Source: DAIOEK01 sp963828285
GTDB lineage: Bacteria; Chloroflexota; Anaerolineae; Anaerolineales; Anaerolineaceae
Length of the DNA: 64,000 nucleotides
NCBI GenBank assembly: GCA_963828285.1
Contig: CAWHEB010000005.1
Span: 1 to 64,000, forward strand
Direction: 5' to 3'
Part shown: positions 16,849-25,076 of the stretch, in pieces
Position numbering within the stretch: position 1 is the first letter of the stretch
Layout of the letters: each line of letters begins with the position of its first letter
Made by a program: the position numbers and the translations under genes
The notes under the pieces: generated by a model
The model's input: the letters and a program-made list of their open reading frames with translations, nothing else
The model's database searches: none
Told to the model about the DNA's origin: nothing

Positions 16849-17484
16849 ATGATGATGAAAGCAGATGTCTATAACATGCAAGGTGAAAAAGTCCGTTCGG
16901 TAGAATTACCGGCCGAGATCTTTGAAGCCCCAATCTATGTAGATTTGATGCACCAGGCTCTGGTTCGCCAATTCGCGAACGCTCGCCTTGGTACACACCA
17001 AACCAAAGGCCGAAGTGATGTGGCCGGTGGTGGACGCAAGCCTTTTAGACAAAAGGGAACCGGTCGTGCCCGCCAGGGTTCGACACGTGCTCCACATTGG
17101 AGAGGCGGCGGTGGAGTTCATACCCCGCATCCCCACAAATATACACAGGCTATGCCCCGCCAAATGCGCCGAGCTGCAATTCGTTCTGCCCTCTCAGCTA
17201 AAGCCAGTGAATCAGGCATCGTTTTGCTTGAAAACATGGTTTTACCTGAGCCCAAAACCCGTTTAATGGCCCAGTCTCTCAACAAGCTGGTTGGTGAGAA
17301 GAGCGTTTTGATCCTTATTCCTGAAAAGAATGCGGAATATGAAATGGTCATGCGTTCCACCAATAACCTGCCTGATGCGAAGATCTTGCTGGCTGGTTAT
17401 GTCAACATCCGGGACCTCATGAATTTTGACAAGCTGATCATTCCGGTGAAATCCCTGGATGTGCTGGCTGCAAATCTGAGCTAG
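16849..17484 (+). CDS. rplD: 50S ribosomal protein L4
   Basis: L4, 211 aa, lines the exit tunnel with its extended loop (GRKPFRQKGTGRARQGS...HWRGGG). Three ATGs stand in a row at 16849, 16852 and 16855. With gggag at 16840-16844 the second gives the best spacing, so the true start may be 16852. In E. coli L4 regulates the S10 operon; no matching leader is recognised here. Confidence 0.96.
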   Translation: MMMKADVYNMQGEKVRSVELPAEIFEAPIYVDLMHQALVRQFANARLGTHQTKGRSDVAGGGRKPFRQKGTGRARQGSTRAPHWRGGGGVHTPHPHKYTQAMPRQMRRAAIRSALSAKASESGIVLLENMVLPEPKTRLMAQSLNKLVGEKSVLILIPEKNAEYEMVMRSTNNLPDAKILLAGYVNIRDLMNFDKLIIPVKSLDVLAANLS

Positions 17485-17499
17485 GCTGGAGGAATTAAT

Positions 17500-17802
17500 A
17501 TGACAACTTCATTTGACATTCTCCGTCGCCCGCTCGTCACTGAAAAAACCAATTATATGGTGAACAAACTTCACCAGTATGTTTTCGAAGTAGCAGAGGA
17601 CGCGACTCGAACAATGGTAAAAGACGCCGTAGAAACCATCTTCAAGGTGACTGTCGTTCGCGTCAATATCATCAATACGGCAGGTAAACGATCTCGCCGG
17701 GCAAAAAGCCGACGCTTAATGCTGCGAAATAGTGGTATCAAGAAGGCGATTGTTACCCTGTCGCCAGAAAACCGTATTCCGATCTTTGAAGGGGTAGAGT
17801 AA
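17500..17802 (+). CDS. rplW: 50S ribosomal protein L23
   Basis: L23, 100 aa, forms the docking site for trigger factor and SRP at the tunnel exit. The RRPLVTEKTNYMV start and the basic loop GKRSRRAKSRR are typical. RBS tggagga precedes ATG 17500. Its stop codon shares one base with the rplB start (TAATG). Confidence 0.96.
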   Translation: MTTSFDILRRPLVTEKTNYMVNKLHQYVFEVAEDATRTMVKDAVETIFKVTVVRVNIINTAGKRSRRAKSRRLMLRNSGIKKAIVTLSPENRIPIFEGVE

Positions 17803-18638
17803 TGGCCGTCAAGATCTATAAACCCGTGACTCCCGGCTTGCGCGGCATGACCGGATACACGTTTGAAGAAATTACCAAATCAACCCCTGAGCGATCATTG
17901 CTGGTCATGCGCAAAGCTCACGGTGGTCGAAATGTTTATGGACGAATAACCGTCCGCCATCAAGGTGGCGGGAATCGCCAATTCATTCGTGTAGTTGATT
18001 TCAAACGCGATAAGTTGAACATCCCCGCGAAAGTTGCAGCCATCGAATACGATCCCAATCGTACTTCCCGTTTGGCACTGCTCAACTACGCGGATGGAGA
18101 AAAACGCTACATTGTTGCTCCAGTGGGTCTCAAGGTTGGGGACTCTGTAGTATCAAGCCCAACCGCTGAAATCCGCATTGGAAACAGCATGCCGATCTCA
18201 AACATTCCGATCGGTACCCTGGTTCACAATGTTGAGCTCAAAGAAGGCAAAGGCGGTCAGTTGGTTCGTGCCGCTGGTGGTGCTGCGCAGATCCTGGCAA
18301 AAGAAGGTGATTACGCCCAGGTCCGTATGCCCTCCGGTGAGGTTCGACTGGTTCGTCAGACCTGCTATGCAACCATTGGTCAGGTAGGCAATTTGGACCA
18401 CAGCAATGTCAAGTTAGGCAAAGCAGGACGCAAGCGTCACATGGGCGTACGCCCAACCGTTCGTGGTACTGCGATGTCCCCCCGAGACCATCCGCATGGT
18501 GGTGGTGAAGGCCGCCAGCCTGCTGGTATGCCAGGTCCCAAGACACCTTGGGGTCGCCCGACTTTGGGATATAAGACTCGCCGCAATAAGGTGACTAATA
18601 AATACATCGTGCGCCGCCGCAACAAGAGCAGCCGCTAA
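17802..18638 (+). CDS. rplB: 50S ribosomal protein L2
   Basis: L2, 278 aa, binds 23S rRNA near the peptidyl-transferase centre and bridges the subunits. The C-terminal RGTAMSPRDHPHGGGEGR segment with the functionally key histidine is intact. The start overlaps the rplW stop by one base, so translation is coupled. Confidence 0.97.
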   Translation: MAVKIYKPVTPGLRGMTGYTFEEITKSTPERSLLVMRKAHGGRNVYGRITVRHQGGGNRQFIRVVDFKRDKLNIPAKVAAIEYDPNRTSRLALLNYADGEKRYIVAPVGLKVGDSVVSSPTAEIRIGNSMPISNIPIGTLVHNVELKEGKGGQLVRAAGGAAQILAKEGDYAQVRMPSGEVRLVRQTCYATIGQVGNLDHSNVKLGKAGRKRHMGVRPTVRGTAMSPRDHPHGGGEGRQPAGMPGPKTPWGRPTLGYKTRRNKVTNKYIVRRRNKSSR

Positions 18639-18677
18639 CAGGCGCCAGGAATTTTGACAGGATAGAGGGTCGAACAT

Positions 18678-18962
18678 ATGTCACGATCACTAAAAAAGGG
18701 TCCATTCATTGAACCCAAGCTTTTGAAAAAAATTGAAGTCATGAATACGCGGAATGAGAAAAAGGTCATTCGTACCTGGAGCCGCGCGAGCACCATCTTC
18801 CCCCAGATGGTCGGGCACACAATTGCCGTTCATGATGGTCGCCGCCACGTTCCCATCTATGTAACTGAGAACATGGTCGGACATCGTCTTGGCGAATTTG
18901 CCCCAACCCGGCACTTCCGTGGTCATCAGTCGGACAAATCATCGTCCGCGAAGGGAAAGTAA
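18678..18962 (+). CDS. rpsS: 30S ribosomal protein S19
   Basis: S19, 94 aa, in the 30S head with S13. MSRSLKKGPFIEPKLLKKIE and FAPTRHFRGH are diagnostic. It follows rplB by 39 nt and precedes rplV by 3 nt. Confidence 0.97.
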   Translation: MSRSLKKGPFIEPKLLKKIEVMNTRNEKKVIRTWSRASTIFPQMVGHTIAVHDGRRHVPIYVTENMVGHRLGEFAPTRHFRGHQSDKSSSAKGK

Positions 18963-18965
18963 GCC

Positions 18966-19307
18966 ATGGCACATGATATAACAGCAGTTTTACGCAATGT
19001 CTCAAATTCCGCACAAAAAACGCGGTTAATTGTGGACATGGTGCGCGGAAAGAAGGCTGTGGATGCCTTGAATATTTTACGGTTTATGCCTAACGCGGCA
19101 GCGCGCCAGGTAAGTAAAGTTCTTGGTTCCGCCGTCGCAAACGCGGAAGAAAACTTTGGTGTTAGCCGCGATGACCTGTTTGTCTATCGGATCTTCGCAG
19201 ACGAAGCCCCAACTCGAAAATGGCGCCGGTTCGGAGCACGCGGTCGTTTCAAACCGTTGTTACGCCGTAACTCACATATCACCGTCGTTCTGCGGGCAAA
19301 AGAATAA
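18966..19307 (+). CDS. rplV: 50S ribosomal protein L22
   Basis: L22, 113 aa, whose beta-hairpin lines the peptide exit tunnel where macrolides act. VRGKKAVDALNILRFMP and the C-terminal RRFGARGRFKPLLRRNSHITVVL hairpin region are normal. ATG 18966 is 3 nt after rpsS. rpsC follows after 40 nt. Confidence 0.96.
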   Translation: MAHDITAVLRNVSNSAQKTRLIVDMVRGKKAVDALNILRFMPNAAARQVSKVLGSAVANAEENFGVSRDDLFVYRIFADEAPTRKWRRFGARGRFKPLLRRNSHITVVLRAKE

Positions 19308-19347
19308 AGCAATACCTGTAGAAGAAGAAAAGACAACAGGAGATATT

Positions 19348-20025
19348 ATGGGTCGTAAAGTACATCCGATTGGATTTAGATTGAACATCAACCAGCCCTG
19401 GCTAGGTCGCTGGTACGCCGAAGGAAAAGAATATGCCGATCAACTGCATCAGGATTTCGCAATCCGAAGAGTAGTAAAGGCTGAAGCTGAAAAAGCCGGT
19501 GTATCTGCCATCGAAGTTGAAAGATACCCGGGCAAGGTGAAAGTTACCGTCAATACTGCCAAACCTGGCATTTTGATCGGTCGAAAAGGCGAGAGCGTCA
19601 AAAAGATGCGCCTGGCACTGGAAACTTTAACCAGCAAAAAGATCGATCTGGAGATCAAAGAGATCAAAAACCCAGATACCGATGCTTATCTGGTTGCTGC
19701 AAACATTGCCGGTCAAATGGAAAGACGTGTCAGCTACCGCCGCGCTATGAAACGCGCTTTACAGCAGGCTATGCGTCAGGGTGCTCTGGGAATTAAGGTG
19801 ACAATCGCAGGTCGTTTGAGCGGTGCAGAAATGGCGCGTACAGCCACGCTTCGTGAAGGACGCGTTCCACTTCAGACACTCCGCGCGAATATCGATTTCG
19901 CACGCGCTGAAGCACTAACCACATACGGACGTATTGGCGTCAAAGTGTGGGTTTACAAGGGTGAATCCCTGCCTACAGTGGAAGAAAAAGCAGAATCCAC
20001 TGAAGGTGTCTACGTTAGCGAATAA
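19348..20025 (+). CDS. rpsC: 30S ribosomal protein S3
   Basis: S3, 225 aa, at the mRNA entry channel. The start is ATG 19348 (MGRKVHPIGFRLNI) with caggaga upstream; the reading frame is open much further 5' but that part overlaps rplV and is not S3-like. The KH motif GILIGRKGESVKKM and the helicase-associated RRVSYRRAMKRALQQAM helix are present. Confidence 0.97.
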   Translation: MGRKVHPIGFRLNINQPWLGRWYAEGKEYADQLHQDFAIRRVVKAEAEKAGVSAIEVERYPGKVKVTVNTAKPGILIGRKGESVKKMRLALETLTSKKIDLEIKEIKNPDTDAYLVAANIAGQMERRVSYRRAMKRALQQAMRQGALGIKVTIAGRLSGAEMARTATLREGRVPLQTLRANIDFARAEALTTYGRIGVKVWVYKGESLPTVEEKAESTEGVYVSE

Positions 20026-20070
20026 ACCTGTACTGGAAACGGTTCAGATTACTCTGGTGAGGTAACGATT

Positions 20071-20499
20071 ATGTTAATGCCAAAACGTGTAAAGTGGCGC
20101 AAGCAGATGCGCGGTCGTATGACTGGTAAAGCTTTACGCGGCGCAGAGATCAGCTTCGGTGATTGGGGCCTTCAGGCTCTGGAGCCAGGTTGGGTAACTG
20201 CCCGTCAGATTGAAGCAGCCCGCCGTACCATCGTTCACTCGATGAAGCGTCGTGGAAAAGTTTGGATCCGGATTTTCCCGGATAAACCCTATACCCAGAA
20301 ACCACCTGAGACCCGTATGGGTAAAGGTAAGGGTGGGGTTGAATATTATGTTGCAGTTGTGAAACCTGGTCGTATTATGTTCGAGATCAGTGGATTACCT
20401 GAAGATATGGCATTGGAAGCATTGAAACAGGCCACCTACAAATTCTCCATCCGGACCAAGATCGTTTCGAAGCATGAATTCACAGGAGAGCAGCAATGA
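20071..20499 (+). CDS. rplP: 50S ribosomal protein L16
   Basis: L16, 142 aa, near the A-site tRNA elbow. MLMPKRVKWRKQMRG is the usual N-terminus, and GKGKGGVEYYVAVVKPGRIMFEI is conserved. It overlaps rpmC by 4 nt (ATGA). Confidence 0.97.
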   Translation: MLMPKRVKWRKQMRGRMTGKALRGAEISFGDWGLQALEPGWVTARQIEAARRTIVHSMKRRGKVWIRIFPDKPYTQKPPETRMGKGKGGVEYYVAVVKPGRIMFEISGLPEDMALEALKQATYKFSIRTKIVSKHEFTGEQQ

Positions 20500-20708
20500 A
20501 AACTTCTGAAATCAGGCTTCTTGCAGTACCAGAATTACAAGTAAAGATCAACGATGCTCGAAACGAGCTAATGAATCTCCGCTTCCAGGTAGTCACTGGT
20601 CAATTAACGGACACAAGCCGGTTGAAGACTGTTCGCCGCCAGATCGCCGTTTATGAGACCATCCTCCGGGAGCACGAGACTGCGGATACGAAGGAAGGTG
20701 CAGCATGA
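20496..20708 (+). CDS. rpmC: 50S ribosomal protein L29
   Basis: L29, 70 aa, a two-helix protein at the tunnel exit. The LMNLRFQVVTGQLTDTSRLK motif is typical. It overlaps both rplP and rpsQ by 4 nt, a tightly coupled trio. Confidence 0.95.
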   Translation: MKTSEIRLLAVPELQVKINDARNELMNLRFQVVTGQLTDTSRLKTVRRQIAVYETILREHETADTKEGAA

Positions 20709-20977
20709 ATGAACGCCGCCGCATAGTAGGTGTTGTGAAGAGCAACAAAATGATGAAAACCGTGGTGGTTGAGATCTCAAGATCTTACCGTCACCCGATC
20801 TACAAAAAGGTTGTGCATTTGACCAAACGTGTTAAAGCTCATGACGAAATTGGCTGCAACGTTGGGGACAAAGTACAAATTGTAGAAACCCGCCCTCTTT
20901 CTGCCGAAAAACGCTGGATGGTTGAAACCGTTCTTGTAAGCGAAAAACGGACAGAAGATGCCGGCGTAGGAGAATAA
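20705..20977 (+). CDS. rpsQ: 30S ribosomal protein S17
   Basis: S17, 90 aa, an OB-fold primary 16S-binding protein. RRIVGVVKSNKMMKTVVVEI and the AHDE..CNVGDKVQIVETRPLS block are diagnostic. It starts within the rpmC stop. rplN begins 2 nt after its own stop. Confidence 0.96.
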   Translation: MNERRRIVGVVKSNKMMKTVVVEISRSYRHPIYKKVVHLTKRVKAHDEIGCNVGDKVQIVETRPLSAEKRWMVETVLVSEKRTEDAGVGE

Positions 20978-20979
20978 CC

Positions 20980-21351
20980 ATGATACAGCAGGAATCTCGC
21001 CTAAAAGTAGCGGATAACACTGGTGCCAGGGAATTATTAGTAATTCATATCATGGGTGGATCCACCCGTCATTACGGGTTTGTAGGTGATGTCGTTGTCG
21101 CAACAGTGAAATCCGCAGCCCCGCAGGGTTCCGTGAAGAAAAGCGATATCGTCAAAGCCGTGATCGTCCGCTGTTCCAAAGAATGGCGCCGGGAAGATGG
21201 CTCTTCAATTCGGTTTGATGACAACGCTGCAGTTATTCTGGACACCGATGGACAGAATCCCAAGGGCACGCGTATTTTCGGACCAGTAGCCCGTGAATTG
21301 CGTGAAAAAGGGTATATGAAGATTGTCTCCCTTGCCCCAGAAGTGATTTAA
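20980..21351 (+). CDS. rplN: 50S ribosomal protein L14
   Basis: L14, 123 aa, at the subunit interface. MIQQESRLKVADNTGARELL and the FDDNAAVILD segment are canonical. ATG 20980 follows rpsQ by 2 nt. Confidence 0.97.
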   Translation: MIQQESRLKVADNTGARELLVIHIMGGSTRHYGFVGDVVVATVKSAAPQGSVKKSDIVKAVIVRCSKEWRREDGSSIRFDDNAAVILDTDGQNPKGTRIFGPVARELREKGYMKIVSLAPEVI

Positions 21352-21375
21352 GGTTAGGAGATCAGGAGCAAGTAA

Positions 21376-21708
21376 ATGAGAGTAAAAATTCATAAAGGTG
21401 ACACTGTAGAAGTAATCAGCGGCCGCGGAGAAGACAAGGGCAAGCGTGGTGATGTTATTAAAGTGGATCCTGAGACCAGTCGCGTTGTTGTGCAGGGGAT
21501 CAATCTCCGCACAAAGCATCAACGTCAGACGCAATCCCAGGGTCGCACGATCAACCCCGGAAAAGTCCGCTTTGAAGCCCCGGTGGATATATCGAATGTC
21601 ATGTTAGTCTGCCCCAAATGCAGTAAACCAACCCGGGTAGCCCTTCAACGTGAAGACGATAAAACCAGGCGCATTTGTAAAAAATGCAAAGAGCTGATTG
21701 ACGAATAG
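21376..21708 (+). CDS. rplX: 50S ribosomal protein L24
   Basis: L24, 110 aa, an assembly initiator with an N-terminal KOW motif (KGDTVEVISGRGEDKGKRGDV). The C-terminus carries CPKC and CKKC pairs around a basic linker, a zinc-ribbon arrangement found in some L24 branches. It lies 24 nt after rplN. Confidence 0.95.
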   Translation: MRVKIHKGDTVEVISGRGEDKGKRGDVIKVDPETSRVVVQGINLRTKHQRQTQSQGRTINPGKVRFEAPVDISNVMLVCPKCSKPTRVALQREDDKTRRICKKCKELIDE

Positions 21709-21727
21709 ACCGCTTGGGAGTGATGAG

Positions 21728-22273
21728 ATGAATAGACTTAAAGAACGTTATCAAAAGGAAATCGCCCCGGCGTTGATGAAGGAACTCAACCTGGACAACG
21801 TGATGCAAATTCCACGCGTCCAGAAAGTAGTTGTCAACATCGGTCTGGGAGAAGCAATCGATAATGCGAAAGCGATCGATGCTGCTGTCAGCGATATGAC
21901 CCAGATCACTGGACAGAAGCCAGTGGTAACCAAAGCTCGCAAGAGCATAGCCAACTTCAAGTTGCGCGAAGGCAAATTGATTGGCGCGAAAGTGACCTTA
22001 CGCGGAGAAAAAATGTGGTCTTTCCTGGACCGCTTGATGAACATTGTTCTCCCCCGTGTACGCGACTTTCGTGGAATTTCCGGTGACGCATTTGATGGTC
22101 GCGGAAATTACACCCTGGGTCTGCGCGAACAACTGATCTTCCCTGAGATTGAGTACGATAAGATCGATAAGATCCGCGGTATGGAAATTTCGGTCGTAAC
22201 AACGGCTCCCTCAGATGATCAGGCGCGCGCTTTGCTTCTAATGCTTGGAATGCCTTTTAAGAAGGGATCGTAA
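21728..22273 (+). CDS. rplE: 50S ribosomal protein L5
   Basis: L5, 181 aa, binds 5S rRNA and bridges to S13. I use ATG 21728 (MNRLKERYQKEI) with the gggagtgatgag ribosome region; an upstream TTG overlaps rplX and adds non-homologous residues. RDFRGISGDAFDGRGNYTLG is conserved. Confidence 0.96.
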   Translation: MNRLKERYQKEIAPALMKELNLDNVMQIPRVQKVVVNIGLGEAIDNAKAIDAAVSDMTQITGQKPVVTKARKSIANFKLREGKLIGAKVTLRGEKMWSFLDRLMNIVLPRVRDFRGISGDAFDGRGNYTLGLREQLIFPEIEYDKIDKIRGMEISVVTTAPSDDQARALLLMLGMPFKKGS

Positions 22274-22276
22274 TTT

Positions 22277-22459
22277 ATGGCTAAGACATGCATGAAATAT
22301 CGTGAAATGCGCCGGGAATTCCCGAACCAGGTACGCAACCGCTGCCGTTTATGCGGACGTCCCCATGGCTTTATCCGCCGTTTTGGTTTATGCCGCATTT
22401 GTTTCCGTGAAATTGCCCTGCAGGGAAAAATCCCCGGGGTGACAAAGTCATCCTGGTAA
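22277..22459 (+). CDS. rpsN: 30S ribosomal protein S14, zinc-binding type
   Basis: Short S14 (type Z), 60 aa, with the zinc-ribbon CRLCGRPHGFIRRFGLCRIC giving four cysteines. It lies 3 nt after rplE. The zinc form implies normal zinc supply; no zinc-free paralogue is visible here. Confidence 0.96.
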   Translation: MAKTCMKYREMRREFPNQVRNRCRLCGRPHGFIRRFGLCRICFREIALQGKIPGVTKSSW

Positions 22460-22477
22460 CCGGACGGAGGTCATAGA

Positions 22478-22891
22478 ATGAGCGTTTCAGATCCTATTGC
22501 TGATATGTTGACCCGCATCCGTAACGGCGTGCAGGTGGGACAGGCTCTCGTAGCCATGCCATCTTCCCAGTTAAAGGGTGAGATAGCCAGAATCTTAAAA
22601 GAAGAAGGCTATATTGACGGGTTTGAAGTTGTTGACGGCGAAAAACCAGGGCAGCCTGTCCTGCGTGTTCGCTTGAAATATGTTGGTGAACGGCGTGAAC
22701 GCCGCCCGGTTATTTCCGGGTTGGAACGTGTCAGCCGCCCCGGCCGCAGGGTTTACTCCCGTAAACAGGATATCCCCTGGGTGCTATCTGGGCTGGGTAT
22801 TTCAATTATTTCCACACCGAAGGGTGTGATGACCGGTGCCCGGGCTCGCCAACTGAATGTTGGTGGGGAACTCCTGTGCAAAGTCTGGTAA
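22478..22891 (+). CDS. rpsH: 30S ribosomal protein S8
   Basis: S8, 137 aa, a primary 16S rRNA binder and the spc-operon repressor in E. coli. DPIADMLTRIRNG at the N-terminus and ISIISTPKGVMTGARARQLNVGGELLC at the C-terminus are diagnostic. A cggagg site precedes ATG 22478. Confidence 0.97.
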   Translation: MSVSDPIADMLTRIRNGVQVGQALVAMPSSQLKGEIARILKEEGYIDGFEVVDGEKPGQPVLRVRLKYVGERRERRPVISGLERVSRPGRRVYSRKQDIPWVLSGLGISIISTPKGVMTGARARQLNVGGELLCKVW

Positions 22892-22916
22892 TCCATCTGG
22901 ATAGGAGGAAACTACT

Positions 22917-23465
22917 GTGTCTAGAATAGGTCGTTTACCGGTAACGGTGCCCTCCAGCGTGAAGGTCGAAATCCAGGGATCCAGCGTGAAGGTTCAAGGT
23001 CCGCAAGGGCAGATGAGCCGAACCTTTTCACCGGGAATGAATATTACTCTGGAAGATAGCCAGATCGTTGTGACGAGAGAAACTGAATCTCGCGAGCATC
23101 GATCCTTACACGGCACTACCCGCGCTTTGATCAACAACATGGTTGTTGGCGTCAGCACCGGTTTTGATCGTGTCCTGGAAATTGATGGTGTTGGTTACCG
23201 TTCTGAAATGGATGGCAAAAACCTGGTCTTATATGTCGGATATTCTCATCCGGTCGTTGTAGAACCACCCGAAGGGATCACCTTTGAAGTTGATACCAAA
23301 ACACGACAGGTGAAAATCCATGGTCGTGATATCGAACAAGTCGGTCAGATTGCAGCAAACATTCGGAAGATCCGCCCACCTGAGCCATATCATGGTAAAG
23401 GTATCCGCTATGCCGGGGAAAAGATCCGCCGTAAAGCTGGTAAATCTGGTAAAGCAAAGAAGTAA
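22917..23465 (+). CDS. rplF: 50S ribosomal protein L6
   Basis: L6, 182 aa, near the factor-binding centre. It starts at GTG 22917 (MSRIGRLPVTVP) with a strong aggagg at 22903-22908. The C-terminal PPEPYHGKGIRYAGE motif is intact. Confidence 0.97.
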   Translation: MSRIGRLPVTVPSSVKVEIQGSSVKVQGPQGQMSRTFSPGMNITLEDSQIVVTRETESREHRSLHGTTRALINNMVVGVSTGFDRVLEIDGVGYRSEMDGKNLVLYVGYSHPVVVEPPEGITFEVDTKTRQVKIHGRDIEQVGQIAANIRKIRPPEPYHGKGIRYAGEKIRRKAGKSGKAKK

Positions 23466-23474
23466 GGTGTAGAT

Positions 23475-23840
23475 ATGGCTAATAAAACTCGTAGTGAAGC
23501 ACGTATACACCGACACGAAAGAGTGCGTAAGAATATCAGCGGAACCGCTGACAGACCGCGCGTTTGTGTCTTCCGGAGTATTGCTGAGATCTATGCTCAG
23601 GTTATTGATGATGAAGCCGGTACTACCCTTGTTTCTGCTTCGACCGTCGATAAAGATCTTCGCTCGAAATTATCCGGGCTGAAGAAATCAGAACAGGCTG
23701 CGAAGGTTGGCGAATTCCTCGCTGAACGCGCCAAGGCCAAAGGAATCTCCTCAGTTGTCTTTGATCGCGGTGGTTTCCGGTATATGGGCCGCGTAAAAGC
23801 CCTGGCAGAAGGCGCTCGCAAGGGCGGCCTGGAATTCTAA
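23475..23840 (+). CDS. rplR: 50S ribosomal protein L18
   Basis: L18, 121 aa, a 5S rRNA binder. RPRVCVFRSIAEIYAQVIDD and the C-terminal VVFDRGGFRYMGRVKALAEGARKGGL are typical. It lies 9 nt after rplF. Confidence 0.97.
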   Translation: MANKTRSEARIHRHERVRKNISGTADRPRVCVFRSIAEIYAQVIDDEAGTTLVSASTVDKDLRSKLSGLKKSEQAAKVGEFLAERAKAKGISSVVFDRGGFRYMGRVKALAEGARKGGLEF

Positions 23841-23867
23841 CCACGAGAGCACTCGGAAGGATCGGTT

Positions 23868-24398
23868 ATGGATAACGTTGAATTTCAACCCATGGAATCC
23901 GCTTACGATGAGCGTGTCATCGAAATTGCCCGGGTAGCCAAAGTGGTCAAAGGCGGCCGCCGCTTCCAGTTCCGCGTCACCATTGTCGCGGGAGATAACA
24001 AAGGGAAGATCGGTATTGGTATCGGAAAAGCGAATGCAGTTCCTGATGCCATGCGAAAAGCCACTGAACGGGCGCACAAAAATATGCATGTCGTTACACT
24101 GTCCGGTACCACCATTCCCCATGAAGTTTTGGGCAAGGTTGCCGGTTCCCGTGTAATGCTCAAGCCTGCTTCACCAGGTACCGGCGTTATTGCTGGTGGT
24201 GGTGTACGTGCAGTGCTCGAAGCTGCCGGTGTGCATGATATCCTCACAAAATCATTGGGCAGCTCCAACGTGCTCAATGTTGTCAAAGCGACTGTATCAG
24301 CTTTGGAAAGCTTGAAATCTGCCCGTGTAGAAGCAGCCAACCGTGGAAAAGAAACCAAGGACTTGCTTCCATTCTGGGAACGGAGGAAGAATGCCTAA
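23868..24398 (+). CDS. rpsE: 30S ribosomal protein S5
   Basis: S5, 176 aa, at the mRNA entry and decoding region. The GRRFQFRVTIVAGDNKGKIGIG double-stranded-RNA-binding fold and the GSGTGVIAGGG-type loop (here PGTGVIAGGGVRAVLE) are present. Its 3' end overlaps rpmD by 8 nt. Confidence 0.97.
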   Translation: MDNVEFQPMESAYDERVIEIARVAKVVKGGRRFQFRVTIVAGDNKGKIGIGIGKANAVPDAMRKATERAHKNMHVVTLSGTTIPHEVLGKVAGSRVMLKPASPGTGVIAGGGVRAVLEAAGVHDILTKSLGSSNVLNVVKATVSALESLKSARVEAANRGKETKDLLPFWERRKNA

Positions 24399-24594
24399 AA
24401 AAGCTGCTGCCCCAGTTGTAAAAATGCTGCGCATCACCCAGGTGAAAAGCGCTATCGGTTACTCTGTAGTTCACAAAGCGACCATCCGTGCTTTGGGAAT
24501 CCATCGTCTCCACGAAACCGTGGAACATCCGGATACTCCCAGCTTGCGCGGCATGATCTATAAAGTGAACCACCTCGTTGTTGTTGAAGAATAG
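24391..24594 (+). CDS. rpmD: 50S ribosomal protein L30
   Basis: L30, 67 aa. I choose ATG 24391 (MPKKAAAPV) with ggagga 4 nt upstream, overlapping the last codons of rpsE; an in-frame upstream start lies deep inside rpsE. MLRITQVKSAIGYSVVHKATIRALG is the L30 core, with a short Ala/Lys N-terminal extension. Confidence 0.95.
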   Translation: MPKKAAAPVVKMLRITQVKSAIGYSVVHKATIRALGIHRLHETVEHPDTPSLRGMIYKVNHLVVVEE

Positions 24595-24602
24595 GCGTAC
24601 CA

Positions 24603-25052
24603 ATGAAACTGAATGACCTAAAACCAAATCTAGGCGCTACAAAAAATAAAAAGCGCGTAGGCCGCGGTATCTCAGCCGGTCAGGGTAAAACCTCCGGACG
24701 CGGTACCAAAGGTCAGGCTTCCCGTGCTGGCGAAGGTCCTCGCCTGTACATGCAAGGTGGTAACCTGCCTTTCTACCGCCGCTTGCCATTCATGCGCGGT
24801 GAAGGTTTCACCTCGATCAATCGGATCGAATATCAGGAAGTAAATCTTGAACAGCTGGCTTCATTTGAAGCTGGTGCTGAGATCAATCCTGCTGTTCTGG
24901 CTGAAGCAGCCATCGTCCGCAAACCTGGCCTACCCGTCGTCATCCTCGGTGGTGGCGATGTAAAAGTTGCGCTCAAAGTACGGGCTCATCGGGTTACGAA
25001 ATCCGCGCAAGCGAAGATCGAAGCCGCTGGTGGAACCGTCGAGATCATCTGA
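24603..25052 (+). CDS. rplO: 50S ribosomal protein L15
   Basis: L15, 149 aa. The glycine/arginine-rich N-terminus (KRVGRGISAGQGKTSGRGTKGQ) threads into 23S rRNA. The C-terminal KVRAHRVTKSAQAKIEAAGG is canonical. It lies 8 nt after rpmD and 24 nt before secY. Confidence 0.97.
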   Translation: MKLNDLKPNLGATKNKKRVGRGISAGQGKTSGRGTKGQASRAGEGPRLYMQGGNLPFYRRLPFMRGEGFTSINRIEYQEVNLEQLASFEAGAEINPAVLAEAAIVRKPGLPVVILGGGDVKVALKVRAHRVTKSAQAKIEAAGGTVEII

Positions 25053-25076
25053 GCATCATCCTAAAGGAGATCCATT